From positions 39,515,105 through 39,579,104 of the forward strand of contig JACMZG010001908.1 in assembly GCA_018340805.1 (NCBI GenBank): DNA of 64,000 nt, in the 5' to 3' direction. The stretch is from Microvelia longipes. Taxonomy: Eukaryota > Arthropoda > Insecta > Hemiptera > Veliidae. The stretch's first letter is position 1, and the number at the start of each line of letters is the position of its first letter. The notes under the pieces are model-generated. The model worked only from the letters and a program-made list of their open reading frames with translations. It searched no databases and was not told the origin of the DNA. A program made the translations under genes and the position numbers. This document shows positions 13,387 to 63,680 of this stretch, piece by piece.

Positions 13387-14197
13387 ATGAAATTAAATGG
13401 TATAGGTAGCCTATAACATACAGCTAACTGATTGATGGTACAATCCTCATTATATCAGATTCATTAGCTCATCCTTACTGTTTCTGACAGTATGGAAATC
13501 GCCTAATTTACTTTCCAGTACGTCTTCGAGCTCGTTTTTAACTCATCCTCAGACAGTGAAAACATTCGTTTTATTCCCAGCAGCCACCTATCCAGATACT
13601 GGCCTCACTCGATGCTCTTTTACATTAGAGATCCGTCAAATGTTGAGGAAGGCAAGTTTCAACTCTTTATTAGAACTACGATTATTATAACAGACACATA
13701 TACGCACACACAAACTGACAATTTGTTAAAATCAAATCAGGATGTCTTAAAATCACTTGAAATGGATGATTTAGTTGAAATTCCGTTTCGGAATTTTAGT
13801 GCAAACTCATGACGTTTCTTATTAACGTACGTTAATAGGAATGACGCACGTTAATAAAGAAAAATCAAAATTGGGTGCGGAGAACCTATGCCAGAACACT
13901 CATGTTCACCACTTTGGACTTGCTTCGTTCGTAAAAATAATATTTATTAAATACGCCTAATTTATACTTTTGTATATCTTCGGACTCGCTTTGCTTGTCC
14001 TATCAGTTTTAATTCCTGTGGTTAGTTATCCACCTATTGACCACATGCATCAAATATACATGTGAAGCAAGCTAAAAAAAAGTTTTATCGAATTCCATTA
14101 ATGGAATAATGGAAATTCCCATAATGGAAATGACGTTTATGAGGTTAATTGGATAACGGAAGTTGAGGGGGTATGTATGTCTAAATAAATATGCGTA

Positions 14198-14237
14198 TAT
14201 ATATATATATATATATTATATATATTATATATATATA
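14198..14237. repeat. (TA)n microsatellite
   Basis: About 40 bp with TTA interruptions. Confidence 0.9.
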
Positions 14238-14462
14238 CACGGAAAAAATAATAACAAAACAACAAATAATACAAAACTACGTGGCCACGAAGCGGCCCTA
14301 AAGCATACCTGAGGGGACGAGGCCGCGTAGCGGCTACTGGTCGACTTAATTCCTACATGGATAGCAAGATGTGAATCTCCTCGCAGAGTCGATCAAGCCC
14401 TCAGCCCTACTAAACACTAAAGTTAAATAACTTAAATGGCATCATGTCAAAATAATTTACAT

Positions 14463-14811
14463 CAGGGGTTCCCAAAACTTCTGCTAAGGGGGCCATCTAC
14501 CATGGAGCTAAATTTTGGCGTACCTTGTAACAGGAGTGAGTATATAACATTTCTTTTCTGAGGTGCCCCATTGCGATAGGAGCAAATTCATTGAATATGT
14601 TCTGTCCTAATTATACAAAATTGCATATTTTTTTTAAATTAATGAATAACAAATCATGCGAGCGAAACAAGCTTAAGAAAATTTTACTATTTATTTCTAA
14701 ATTTAAAAAAAATAACCGGCGCCATCTACGCTACTTTCGTTTTCCTTAATTTTTCCTCCATTTTTTGGATCTTGGGGGGACCGTCCCCCCCCCCCTTGTA
14801 TCCGCGCCTGC
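14463..14811. mobile_element. possible hAT-type remnant
   Basis: Starts CAGGGGTTCCCAAAACTT, a typical hAT terminus, and ends in a C-run followed by TTGTATCCGCGCCTG, the other common style of hAT end. The two ends do not match each other and no 8-bp duplication was seen, so this may be two fragments. Confidence 0.35.
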
Positions 14812-16549
14812 TTCAGAGATATGTTTTAGGTTGTCTGTTGGCTAGATTTAGGTAGGTTTAATCAAAGACTATAATATAATTATATATGCTATTTAGTTTA
14901 ATCACTAGTAACATTAGTGATCAGTTTGTCTCTAGTGAGGATTTCTAGCTAGTAAAACGCTCTGTGCGGTCTAGAGGCGGTGTCTTAAAACCTGTTGTTC
15001 TGTTGATTGATTAACTAAAAGAAAGAAACTTTAAGACTCCTCTCTGTGACTGTCGTAGTGCCTGTGTTCTGGATTTGGCAAAAATAAATGAGCCTTTCAA
15101 CCTACCAGACTTAAAATTGACCCGAAAATACAGGTCGGACTTATTGAAAAATGGGTTCGAGTAAAGCTTATAGGTTTTATGACTGTCTGAAGCTTTGCAT
15201 TTATTTTTCAGCATAAGTTCAGCATCGATCAGCTGATAGCTGGCTCAAAAATAAAAAATAGCTAAAATTAGATTAACTGCGCCTTTTTGGATTTAGGTTT
15301 TTTTATTTAATTTTTTTGGCAACACTGATAACATTTGGTGAATTTTACTTTTCGTGTTTTCGTACTTTAATATTTACGTGATAATTTAATGATTTCGCAT
15401 TAAATTCAGTGCAATAATTGTGACAATAATTTAGTTAAAGAAAAAGAGAAACTATAGTAAAGAAGAACATTCAACAGATTTTGAAGAACATACAGACGGA
15501 AGTGTGTTACCTTTTATACAACTTAAAATTACGATTTCTTAAATTATATTCAAAACTTTTTGGTTACAGTTGTTAAATTACAAATTAAAGTTAATATTTG
15601 AAGGAGAAAAAACAAATATCACTCGCAAAAATGTTCTGTGTTAAGTAGTGCACACGAAGAAGATAAGTTTAATTAGCCGCTTATTTAAGGTAATTCAAAC
15701 TAACCTAGTATTTATAGATTCGCACTTAAACCTCTATGTTTTGTCACGGATGTGACAAAATGTATTTCTTGCACAAATTATTAACATTTTATACTAAAAT
15801 GTACAAAGAAATGCAAAAGAACTAACATTTTAGGTACCGAAAATAGTTTGTTTACATTTACAAGGGTAAATGTACTCCTATGGGCTGCGGTCATAGGAAA
15901 AATTGGAGCCAACTACCTGGTGGACGATGTGTGAACTACATGCCCGGTCTGACAGAAATCGCATTTTTCCCCTACTTGGTTTATATATTACTTCAGTAGC
16001 AGATTATCTTATATTGTCCAGATTTTCGATTTCTGTAGTTAATAGAATATTTGTATCTTTATATAGAATTTTATTTACAGAGTGGACCATAAGTATCCCG
16101 CCCTCTTAAATTTTGAACCATTCAACATAAATTAAAGGAAATTGGGGTAAAATAGAAAAAACGTAAATTGAAAAGTACACTTTTATTGGGCTTTTTGGGT
16201 TCTGGAAAATACAAGACAATTTGCCCAGTTTTTATGTTTGTCTAAGACCGCTATTTTGGTGGGAATAAGTGCCCAAAGTGTTAAAATTGGACAATTTAAC
16301 TCAACATCGAGGATTAAGTATTGACATTAACAAAAGAATTTGCCAAGAGTTCAAATACTCTATTTTTTTACTTAGGAACACAAATTACATTCTCAGTTTA
16401 AAGAAATCATTTAAAAATTAAAAAAAAATATTTTCCCTAACTCTATAGCAGCATTAGTGACTATAAATTTATTAAAATGAGAGTAAGTTAATGAATGATT
16501 TGTGTTCTAAAGACAAAAATAAGGCATTTTTACTCTTGGCAATTTCCCA

Positions 16550-16805
16550 GTTTATTTATGCTAGTGAGTTGAAACTTTGTTCAAAAAAACAATCTAGGTG
16601 TTGTGCTATTCGGAAAATTATTTTTTATGACCTCATTAACCCACAATAATGACTCGGCAACAATTTCAAAAGTTCATAAAACGCGGATCAGATTGCAATC
16701 AGACTGAGATTTAGCACGCATGCTGCTATGTATAAGACTAACATATGTCCTAAGTTTCATCTCATTATCAAATGACTTGTGTACGTTTTTCAAAAAATTA
16801 TAAAA
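16550..16805 (+). mobile_element. 5S-containing dispersed repeat, copy 4 (middle part only)
   Basis: Retains the GAGTTGAAACTTTG, CATTAACCCACAATAATGAC and AACATATGTCCTAAGTTTC blocks; the 5S-like part and hairpins are missing. Confidence 0.65.
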
Positions 16806-16894
16806 ATCAGTAAAACTGAGCTTATGAGGTTAGGGTATGAAGGGGGTAGGCGTGGGATAGATTTTTTGAAAGGGGAGAGGGACTCACTGATCAA

Positions 16895-16896
<2 letters not shown>

Positions 16897-16937
<41 letters not shown>
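16897..16937. repeat. (TA)n microsatellite
   Basis: Preceded by a flank (16810-16896) that also precedes the tract at 50742. Confidence 0.9.
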
Positions 16938-16938
<1 letters not shown>

Positions 16939-16960
16939 GTTTTTATGTATAGAGATTTAT

Positions 16961-17160
16961 ACTAGAGAGGGCATAGCCTATCTCTGTACAATAAGAGGGC
17001 TGAAACATCTTTTTGGGACCCTGTGTAACCTTATGGAAGTTAAGCTTAAATAAATCAATTGTTTTCGGCTTCCCGCACAGTGCTTGTATTTTAATTTATA
17101 TTTTTAATGTTCTTCTGTATACGTTATTGAAGTTTGTACTAATTATTTGATTGTATCTAT
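16961..17160 (+). mobile_element. ACTAGAGGG-family element, copy 2 (right end lost)
   Basis: Starts ACTAGAGAGGGCATAGCC and keeps TTGTTTTCGGCTTCCCG; the right terminus is not present. Confidence 0.6.
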
Positions 17161-17562
17161 TTTACACAATTTTCTCCTTTTCTAAAAATCGTATTTTTTA
17201 TATTTTTCTATGTAACTTTGTTCTTTTTTTGTACCAATTATTTATTTATGTGGTTTTTCTTCTTCATTCTCAAATCTTTGTTGTGCTTTTTTTTATTATT
17301 TAATTCATTAAGTTAATGTAGGTATTTATCAAAGTTCAAGAAGTAGGTATATTTAATAACATTTAAGTGTATGAGAGTGTGGCGTGATGAGAGTTTTATT
17401 CTGAGTCTTGGGGGACTGGGGTGCCGCAGGTATAAAACTATTCACAGATCTTCTCGTTTAACGGTTTCAACCTCTACAACACTGTGAACCCAGCCTCAGT
17501 TTTCAAAACAAATGATGTCAATATAAACAAATTTTAGTTTTAATAATTTAAATTTAATTAAA
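17161..17562 (+). promoter_or_regulatory. region upstream of SOWAH start: probable promoter and 5' UTR, no motif resolved
   Basis: 402 bp between a MITE remnant and the ATG. AT-rich with no clear TATA box or initiator. An upstream non-coding first exon further left cannot be excluded. Confidence 0.3.
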
Positions 17563-54472
<36,910 letters not shown>

Positions 54473-54575
54473 GTAATGATTTCATTTGTTAGGACTATCC
54501 TGAATTTAATGGATTAATTTCATGAATATTAATTTGTATTTTCTACTTACTTTTTGATATTAAAACTTATTATTA

Positions 54576-55173
54576 AAACAAGATAATTTTATGAGGTAGT
54601 GGTCAGATTGGTATAAAAACACAAAGTTGAGCTTTCGGCCGTAAATTAGGTTTTCTTCGGAAGTAGTTTTATTCCAAACTGAATTAGATAACACATATAA
54701 AAGAAACATTAGTTATATTAAACTAACAATAGCTAGCTGTGTATGCCATCGGAGAACGACATCTACTTCTAAACAAAGATCTAGTTTAAATAAAAAGGGG
54801 GGCTAACATTACAAAATTTTAGAAAAAGAACATTATATAAATATTATAAAAAATAAAGCCAAAAATTATCGCAAAATAGACAAATATTGAAAAAAATAAA
54901 TTTAAATATTATAATAAATAGAGTCGAAAAATTAACAAAAATTAGACTAAATTTTGAAAAAATAACAAAATTAAACTATTAATGATATTAAACAAAAAAT
55001 AAAGTGTAATTAAATTAATGACTATTAATGTTATTGAGTAAATTTCTGTATATATGACTTAAGTTATCTTATGTCGGTTTTTTATGGCACGCAGAAATTT
55101 ATTGCATAGCTGAAAGCTCAAACTTTGTGTTTTTATATCTATCTAACCACTACCTCATAAAATTATCTTGTTT
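54576..55173. mobile_element. foldback element with about 60-bp inverted arms
   Basis: Arms 54576-54636 and 55110-55173 are near-perfect inverted repeats (AACAAGATAATTTTATGAGG outermost). The interior of 473 bp is A-rich and non-coding. Each arm ends in GAAAGCTCAA facing outwards, the same motif as after the Penelope-like hammerhead-like core, so the arms may be solo retroelement ends in opposite orientation. Confidence 0.55.
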
Positions 55174-57604
55174 GATTAGTTTGGTCGATAATTTTATATT
55201 AGTTTTATCTTATTATTCAAGCTAGAAATGGGTTTTGATAGAAAATATTTATAATAATAGTACCATCGGTTCGAAATATCATTTTAATTTTCTTTATGAA
55301 GGGATCTAGATTATAGAATCGCTTTACTAAAACAGTGTTCGTTTTTATTTTTTGAAAGTATTTATAACTTAAAATGAAGTCGCGACACTAAGTTTTCAAA
55401 TAAGTGCGACTGTATCTTACTTATTTATCGCGAAGTTTGAAATTAATGATCTTGTTATTTTTTCCTCTCCGCTACTAGCATTGTATAAGAAAAGTATTAC
55501 TTTAACGTTTGGAAACCAAATTTACTTTCATTTTTGTTGTCAATTTTTAAAATTCGTACATGGAAATTAATTATTTATAATTTTAACTCTAAAACAACTT
55601 CAGGACATAATGTTGGTTAATATTTTGAAACAAGTATTTAACAATCTGAAGCCATTAGTCAAGGACTCATAATGTTCGGACTCGTGCCTATCTCATGCTT
55701 AAGATCTTCTCTCTTTAAATACTTTGGCTTATAAGATCCCCCTTCACTTTGAAATGAGGTTATTAATATGGTTATCTTTCTCCTTATATGAGAAAATGTT
55801 ATTGATTGCCAATAAGTGCTGAAACTTGTTAGTAAGATATTACGTTTAGATTTATTTCCTATTGGGATTGTCTTTTGTTATGATTGTACCCAGTACCCAT
55901 AGATTTTTTTCATTATAATGAATTCTATTTATATCTAAAATAATTTTGGCGAAGTTTTTGATTGTCAACGTGGCAAATCAACAGCATTTATTGAAATTTT
56001 ATTTATATAATTTCAACATTGTGTACGGGGCACGTACAGAATAAAGAACAGGTTAAAGAAAAGGTCGGAGGTACACCTTTTCTTTAACTTCCCTTAAGGA
56101 CCAGGCGGATCCTTTTTCCTTTGGACTCGACCACTACACAATTTATATTATAGAATATCATCAGACTCACTTCGTTCGTCCTCAAACTGTAACAACAGTT
56201 TTATTTCTAGTTGTCACCCATCCATGTATTGATCACGCTCGGTTCTGCTTAACACAATGGATCCGAATCAAATTTTAGATGTAGTAGCCGCATTAAATGC
56301 CAGTTATGCTCCTTCCACATTTAGTATTATATTCTAAGACTATAAATAAATAGATTTGGTTCTTCTGCGAGTACGGCAATACTCGGAATATCGATTATTA
56401 AGATACGATTGTTACTATTTATATTCAAGTTTCAATTATCTTGGTCGAACTCAAGACAGTAAATAAAACAACCCAAGCACAACAATAATGCAGACACTTA
56501 TACTTAAAATTGAATTATTGTAAATGATTAATTATATTTTGGAGATATAATATTATCCTCCTAAATATAATTAATAATTTAAATTTGAGGTCCCGTCATA
56601 ATTATCTTTAAAAAAATAAAGTTTTTTTTAAAGATAATTATGAATTAATGCATTTGTAGCTAGTTTGATATATGGAAATATGCAACGAAGGGTAGAAGTG
56701 CTAATCTGTGATCTATTCTTAGATTGTTTGCATAATAGGTTGAGTGTTGTTGTTCCTTAGTGCTATAGTTTGGTAATATGTTGACTTAGTCTAGTCACGG
56801 CGAGATGAAGGCAAGATTTGAAAGTCCAAAGAGATGCCTCAAGGGTTTGGAATATTTAGCTTTCACAGGAGTTTGTTATATTGGGAAAAGCTTCATCCCT
56901 AAAGCCGCTGTATTAATTAAATCCCTTTAGGGGTGGTGAAAAGGGAAGGCTGATTAGGCCGTGTTGCGTCTCTAGCTCTAAATTGGCACCGGACCTGCAT
57001 ATTCATAGGTCTTTCGCCCCTCTCTCCCTCTCGTCCTATTTAAATTGCTTAAGGGGGTCAGGCTATAGATCAGAGTATCGGACCTAAACCCTTCCTCGCT
57101 AACCCTTTGGGAATCCTCTCTCCACACGACAACAAATTAACTCTACGGCATCCGCTACGAATTTTATTGGTACGTTTCCAATTTTGTATGAAAATTCTCT
57201 TCGTCGTGCCAATTGGTTTTCATGGGGTTGATATATTTGGCCGGCTCTATATCACTGAATAACGTCCTCTACATTTTTTATTTTGTGGTTTCGCGGTTAA
57301 ATGTCAACTACACGATGTTTAATTTGTACACGGTGAGAGACGTAGCGTATAGTAGGGTTTTTTACCTGCACACTTGGCTCATCCTCGCAATCTAATTGAA
57401 ACATCCCTGTCCCGCTTAGGAATTAATCTCCTTCCTTCTCTTCCGCCCTCATTTAATTGTTACATTTATTTCTAACCTCTTTATCTTAATTTATTTTTTA
57501 CTCTTTGTGTATTAATTATTTACAATCAGTTAAAATTAACCATTAGAAACCAGTAGCAAAAGAAGAAATTTTGTCTCTCTCATAAAATGGTTTAGATATA
57601 AATA
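55174..57604 (+). other. SOWAH intron 6 start; GC-richer unidentified patch
   Basis: 56760-57440 is distinctly GC-richer than its surroundings and could be a transposon fragment; its open frame 57213-57395 has no recognisable content. A hairpin ATAATTATCTTTAAAAAA with its complement is at 56597-56642. Confidence 0.4.
56205..56265 (-). repeat. 5S rRNA-derived segment, minus strand
   Basis: The complement contains TTAAGCAGAACCGAGCGTGA and CATGGATGGGTGACAAC. The adjacent ACTTCGTTCGTCCTCA (about 56168-56183) is the hairpin motif of the same family in reverse. Confidence 0.6.
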
Positions 57605-58310
57605 TATTTTTACTGTATTTATACTAGAGAGTTGAAACTTTGTACAAAAATCAATCAATAGGTGTAGTTGTGCTTTTCGGAAAATAATTTTTTATGGAGC
57701 CATTAACCGCAATAATGACTCAGCAAAAATTTTGAAGCATCATGTAAAGCGGAAAAATGTTGTGATTTGGCACGAATGTGGCCATGTATAAGACGCACAT
57801 ATGTGCCAAGTTCTATCTCAAGTTCATCAGCATAAGTTCAATTTTTATCAGATGAATGTGTACTTTTTTTAAAAAATCGGAAAATAATTTAATTGAGGTG
57901 ATATTTGGTACAAGTTTATCTCTTGACGTAATAATAATCTCTTGGCAAGAATGTAGTATGTATAAAACAAACATAAATGCCAAATTCCATCTAAGTGTAT
58001 CTCTTGAAGAAATAAATAAGTCTTCTAAGTTTCGTAAAAAAAACTAAGAAATATACGGCAAATATTTCTATGGTTTTTTGGATCTTAAAAGTTAAGCAGC
58101 ACCGAGCGAGTTCAGTGCCTGGATGGGTGACCGCCAGGAATTCAACTAATGTATTTACTATTTGAGGACGAGGAAAACAAGTCCAAACAAAGAAATTTGG
58201 CGAATTGGATATTCTGAGGACGAGCTTAGCGAGTCCGAAGTAGAGACTATGAGCGTAGCGAATCTAATGTGGTAAGGAAGTTCCGAGGACCCTGTATCGG
58301 ATTTTTTATC
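57605..58310 (+). mobile_element. 5S-containing dispersed repeat, copy 9 with best-preserved 5S segment
   Basis: 5S-like segment 58081-58140 includes AGTTAAGCAGCACCGAGCG and GGATGGGTGACCGCCAGGAA, close to the A-box and C-box of a 5S gene. It is followed by two GAGGACGAG-type stretches and GGATTTTTTATC. Confidence 0.8.
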
Positions 58311-58426
58311 CAGTTTTAGCGAATTGACAAAGGAAAAAAAAGAGTTAATAAAATATAAGGTTATTTTTGGAGAATAAAAGGAGAGGGGTACTAAAATAGT
58401 GGGTGGTACTTAGGTACTTAACAAAT

Positions 58427-58785
<359 letters not shown>

Positions 58786-61700
58786 ATATTTATTTATTTA
58801 TTTGTTTGCTTAACTTTTCTCTAAAGTTTTCTTGTTCGTAATTTTGTTTACATATTTACATTTCCGACAGCGAATGAATTTTCTAAAATCCATTATAACT
58901 TTAAACTTTTACCTCCTAAAGCTTGGGCTTTAAAAAAGTCCCCTAATCCAGAGAAAGATACCCTTTAAGTACTGGAAAATTCCCCAGTGTATACAAGAAT
59001 GTATCTATGTCTTCATTTTCCACCCTTTCTTTACCTTTACAAACAAGTTACCCTTTAAACTTGTTTGTATCCGAAAAAGGTACAAGTTAGTATACGAGCG
59101 TATAAACAAGAGTATGAAAGTTTTGTATGTACTTCATACGACTTTAGAGCAATTAATAAAGCAATTTTAAGAGGGAGTATAGGTTGTAAGGTACTATATT
59201 AGGAAAGCCTGAAGGGCGGAAAAAGTTAGTGCAGCTCTTGTACTATGCTAATTTGCCTTTTCCTTCTTTACATATTTTACCTTCTCTCTCGCTTATTATT
59301 CCTTCGTTTTCTCCCATTCTTGTACTTTTGTTACATATGTATGTATAGGATACTAATTACGAAAAGTAAACGTAATTAAAATTTCTAATTTTATGATAAA
59401 GAAAAGATGAAAGTATGAAGGTTTAAAGTATAGTTTAATTATTTTCTTATATACGCTTTATACTTTTAGGATTCTTTACTTTTAAGTAATATACACTGTA
59501 CAATCATATATTTTTGCCATACAATTGTTTGTTTTATTTACATAAATACTTCATTAATTTTGTCGTAATTTGCTCTAGATCGATTTGCTTGATCTAGATC
59601 GATTTGCAATCTTAATAAACTAATTGATATAGTTTGTTGAAGCGATGTTATTATAGACCAATTTCAATTTTAATAGTAGTTTATGGAGAAAATGCTTTTT
59701 ACAAACAAAATAACACAAAACGGTTTTGTGACCTGTATATTATGTTACAAATCATTTTTTGGAGGTCGAATTTGTTTATTTTATTATTTTGGACCTATTC
59801 ATTTTAGATATTAATAATAATAAACATTGAAGTTACACTAATGGGTAATTGGATTCGAGGATGAATCTAAATTGTTAAAAACAATTTAGATTCCTATAAA
59901 AACAATTATTAGGTATTACATTTTCTAAATTACAATAAATTAATTCCGAAAGTACTCGGTATGGACCGAAAGTACATAAAAGATGAAAGTAGGTGTTGGG
60001 AGGAACATTATATGCACCATTGTACTCACGCATAGGCACCCGGGGATCATGTTAATAATGGTTCGGGTCCAACATAACACGATTCAAGTTTAACCTGAAT
60101 CATGTTAAACATGAATTCGTACCATGCTCAGTTTAACCTGAACCACGTTCGGTTGAACCCGAACCTTCTAAACATGTACCCCAGGTCCCTGCATATGCAT
60201 GGGTTCAAAGGTGTATAGCTCAATTTGCGGAATACCTCTTGATGAATTAAGGGGTTTGAGGAAAAAAATTATCTTGGGAAGCCTAGAATAACCATTATGG
60301 GGAAATTGAAAATATATAAATTTAACTGTTTTTCGTTGTGATTAATTTGTTGAGTCATCTCTAGAGTTTGTTTCTATCCTGTTAAGTATGGATTAAATTT
60401 AATATGCAAAGCGAAGTTCATACCAATAAACAGAATCTCCAATTTTCTAATCGAAGATATTATAATACATGTGAATAATTTATATCCTTTCATTATTATC
60501 CTTGCCTTCAGTTATATTATATTAAACCAATAAAATATTTATAAGCACGTTTAAGGTTATCTATTTCGTATTATGACTTCGGAATTCCGAAATCATTTCT
60601 CTAAATCTTACAATATTAATAAATATTACATTCATTGTAGCTTGTTATTAAGTTTTTTTTTTAATATTTTGATTTTCAATAACATATGTTATATTTATTA
60701 AAATTAAATTGGACTTCTGAAATAGAAGCTCAAACAGAAGGTTGTAATTTTTCATGTATTATTATTTTTAAAAAGATATGTGTATAGTTCAATTTGTAAA
60801 AGCAATCTTTTTAAAAAGTTTCATCAATAACATATATAACTTCCAATTATAGCCAATAATAACCAACTCAACAGCTCAAAATATTAATAATTATAAAAAA
60901 AGAAAATTTATTAGTTTTCAACTCCTCCTATCGGGGTTTCGGGAAGGAATATTTCGATTTCATTAATAGAAATCAAATAAGGAGTGGCAATTGAATATAA
61001 TAATTATTCATATGATATTTTAAATTTATTGGTTTTTTAGTTAGTTTTTAATAACCAATTACATAAAACGGTTGTTGGTTCTATTAGTTTTTAAAATAAA
61101 TAAATTAAAAAAATCCGGCCCGATGGACCAAAAAGTTTTTGTTCACAATAAACAATTATCTCTGCTAGACGCGTGTTTGTGTTCATACCTGTTTTTTATT
61201 ATTTTGGCTACTTGTAGAATTTTTAATCTATCTATTTTTACTACTGCACCTTGATTTTTTGTGATCATCTTGACAAGATTTATGTTTTTTTCATTTTTAT
61301 AAAATACACGTTAAAGGTACAAATCTTACATTCCTCACGTATGAATGAGTTAAGATTAAATAAACGTTTTTTTTCTGATCGAGAAGCTGTTATCTTTAAA
61401 AAACCAACTAGGAAACAAGTATATTTAGTTTTAAACACTGCATAGTAGAACACTAAAGCTAACATCACAAGATAACTTAAACATATGTTACATGCCAAAA
61501 CTATTATGCTTTATTCCCTGTAACTAACTTGAACATATTTTAAGAAAAAAATCCCTTATTTTAACACTATGAATTACACGATGTTTATCCAGTTTAAAGT
61601 GTATGTATGTTTTTTTACTCTCTTGATTTTTCACTCTTGTTATTTATGTTTTACACTTTTCATGTTCGGTAGTTGTATTTTGTTTTGTAATCTGATTAAG

Positions 61701-63484
61701 TTTTATTCAGTTAGGCGTTTTATTCGAAATGAAGATGTTAGTGCAAAGTAAACTATTTATTAATTTTAGAGAATAATCTTTTGGTTTGAAGATATATTGG
61801 TTTGGTTTTAAAGTTGTTAATTTCAAAGTTTGTGTAATATTTCTTCTCGTTTTTCTTGAATAAGTTAATCAGTATTTGTTTTTACATAAATTAATTTTAA
61901 TTATTAGATATATCCTTTATAGATCTTAAAAACAATTTCAATGAAATGCATTAATAAAAGCATTTTTAGCCCTAATAAAAGAAAAAAATGTTGTAAAACA
62001 ATACAACCAAACTATTGTATTGTTTGAAAAATCGTAATGTTCGTTCTAATTAAAATAAAAGTTATAAAACTGTCTGCTTTGTAAATTAATAATAGATTTG
62101 GTTGGCTACGGACCTGACTGGAGCGCAATATATGTTCTCAGCTGATATTTTTAATACGGTTCTTCGTGAGTACTAAACGCACTTTAAATCATAAGTTCAC
62201 AGATAGGAATCTCTATTATACAAGTTTTAAGCTTACAAAAAATTACTTAATTTAAATAATTACTCACCTGAGTTTACAATTGATATCAACCTTAATGTGA
62301 CTCTTCTGTATCACTCTGTGACGTCACTAGATTGTGACGATTTAATTTATTCCGATGAATTTTTAAAAACTAACTCCGTTTCTTTAAGATAAGTCAACCC
62401 GCAGGACTTGTGAAGCCCCGAGGACATCTGCCTATTGGCAACGCACCTGCCTCCCTATATCTTGACAATTTACATATTTTTTTACATCCAATGTTGAGAT
62501 AAACATTACCCTCCACCTGTCCCATCGTGTACAATCATGTCAATCATACTCAACATTTTTTCGGTTAATTTGACATCATTTATACTTCGCTGGGGGGCTT
62601 CGAACTTCCGAACTTAAGATTCATCTAAAAGATAAAACTTCCTTTGTATTAATTTTTATTTTTATATTTTTTTTGTTATACTTATAATTTTCAGTTTTAA
62701 GCTATTATTTTTCCTTGTTTATTTTATACTTTTTAATTTTTAAAAACAAACAATATTGTTCTTAATTATTACATTACTTTTTAACCATATTAATGATACA
62801 TTATCTTAATAAGCACATAATATTGTGCGGTATACAATAATAGTATATATATTACACACTAAATAAAACTCCTTATTACGTGGTCTTATTAAATATTAAA
62901 TGATTATTAACGTTTTCCTAAAGTAATATTGTGATAAAAAAATGTTCTATTAACATAATATAGTCAACTTGAAGTTATAATTTTGTTAATCTCTATTTAT
63001 TACGAGCCCTTAAGGCATTCTTTTAAAAAGTTTTGTGGTATTGAAATTATGATTAATGAATTGCTGACAGGTTTATTTCATCTCTTTAGGGTTTTGATTA
63101 AATATGTCTTTTGTGTTTTTATTATGTTTTGTTTATATGTTTCAACGATAATTTCATTTTGTTTTTTGTATTAAATATTAGAGCTTTGAAGTAGTTTTAA
63201 TAATTCAGCTTTCTAAACTGGATGTAATATTGCGATAAGTTCTCGAAATACTTAATTTTTTATTAAAAGGTCATTGAGGTTTTCGGTGTGGTGTACCTCA
63301 GGTAATGTTTTAAGATATTTTGCCTAGAAACATATTTATAGATAGAAGAAGAGATCATTGAAACACCCATGACAAAACATTTACTATTTTTATCAGGTAT
63401 CAAAATATGATGGCTAGAGAAGTTCGTCATAATCAAAATAATAAAATAAGTTCTCCTCTGATGTTAATATTTAATTTTTAGTTT
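58786..63484 (+). other. SOWAH intron 6, no exon seen
   Basis: Very AT-rich. Searched by eye for the ankyrin exons expected next and found none. Hairpins at 59038-59072 and 61985-62022, and a degenerate palindromic patch at 60059-60168. Confidence 0.5.
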
Positions 63485-63680
63485 AAATAATGCATAACCA
63501 ACTTTCAGCCAACTAAGGGTAATCTTCAGTGCCTAGCAAACAAATAATTAAGAAAGGATTTGCAAAATGTTAAAATCAAAATCTTAAATTAAAATAAAAT
63601 TTGACAATACCTTTTCAATTATTTATTTGTTAGGCACTGACGATGACCTTTAGTTGTTTGAAAGCCGGTTATGCTTTATT
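63485..63680. repeat. inverted pair of hammerhead-like retroelement ends
   Basis: Minus strand: CTGAAGA (63529-63523) to GAAA (63506-63503). Plus strand: CTGACGA (63637-63643) to GAAA (63660-63663). Both are preceded by TAGGCA and followed by a G-rich GGTTATGC, which can pair GCA with TGC as stem I. The two copies face away from each other with about 110 bp between. Confidence 0.5.

Larger units (their letters stand above)
13387..16549. other. no gene recognised; mixed repeat debris
   Basis: Contains hairpin motif remnants near 13915 and 13980 (TTGCTTCGTTCG, ACTCGCTTTGCTTGTCC), a palindrome ATTAACGTACGTTAAT at 13819, and a GC-rich AAGCGGCC / GTAGCGGC pair near 14290. Open frames at 13612-13812, 15011-15214 and 15903-16109 are unsupported. 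Confidence 0.5.

Noticed and set aside
13612..13812. 66-codon open frame with plausible composition
   Set aside because: No recognisable domain, no splice partners in phase, and it sits between transposon remnants.
57213..57395. 60-codon frame in the GC-richer intron patch
   Set aside because: Hydrophobic but with no match I recognise and no exon boundaries in phase with SOWAH.
58081..58140. Functional 5S rRNA gene
   Set aside because: Only the middle of 5S rRNA is present, embedded in a repeat with many diverged copies; both ends of 5S are missing.
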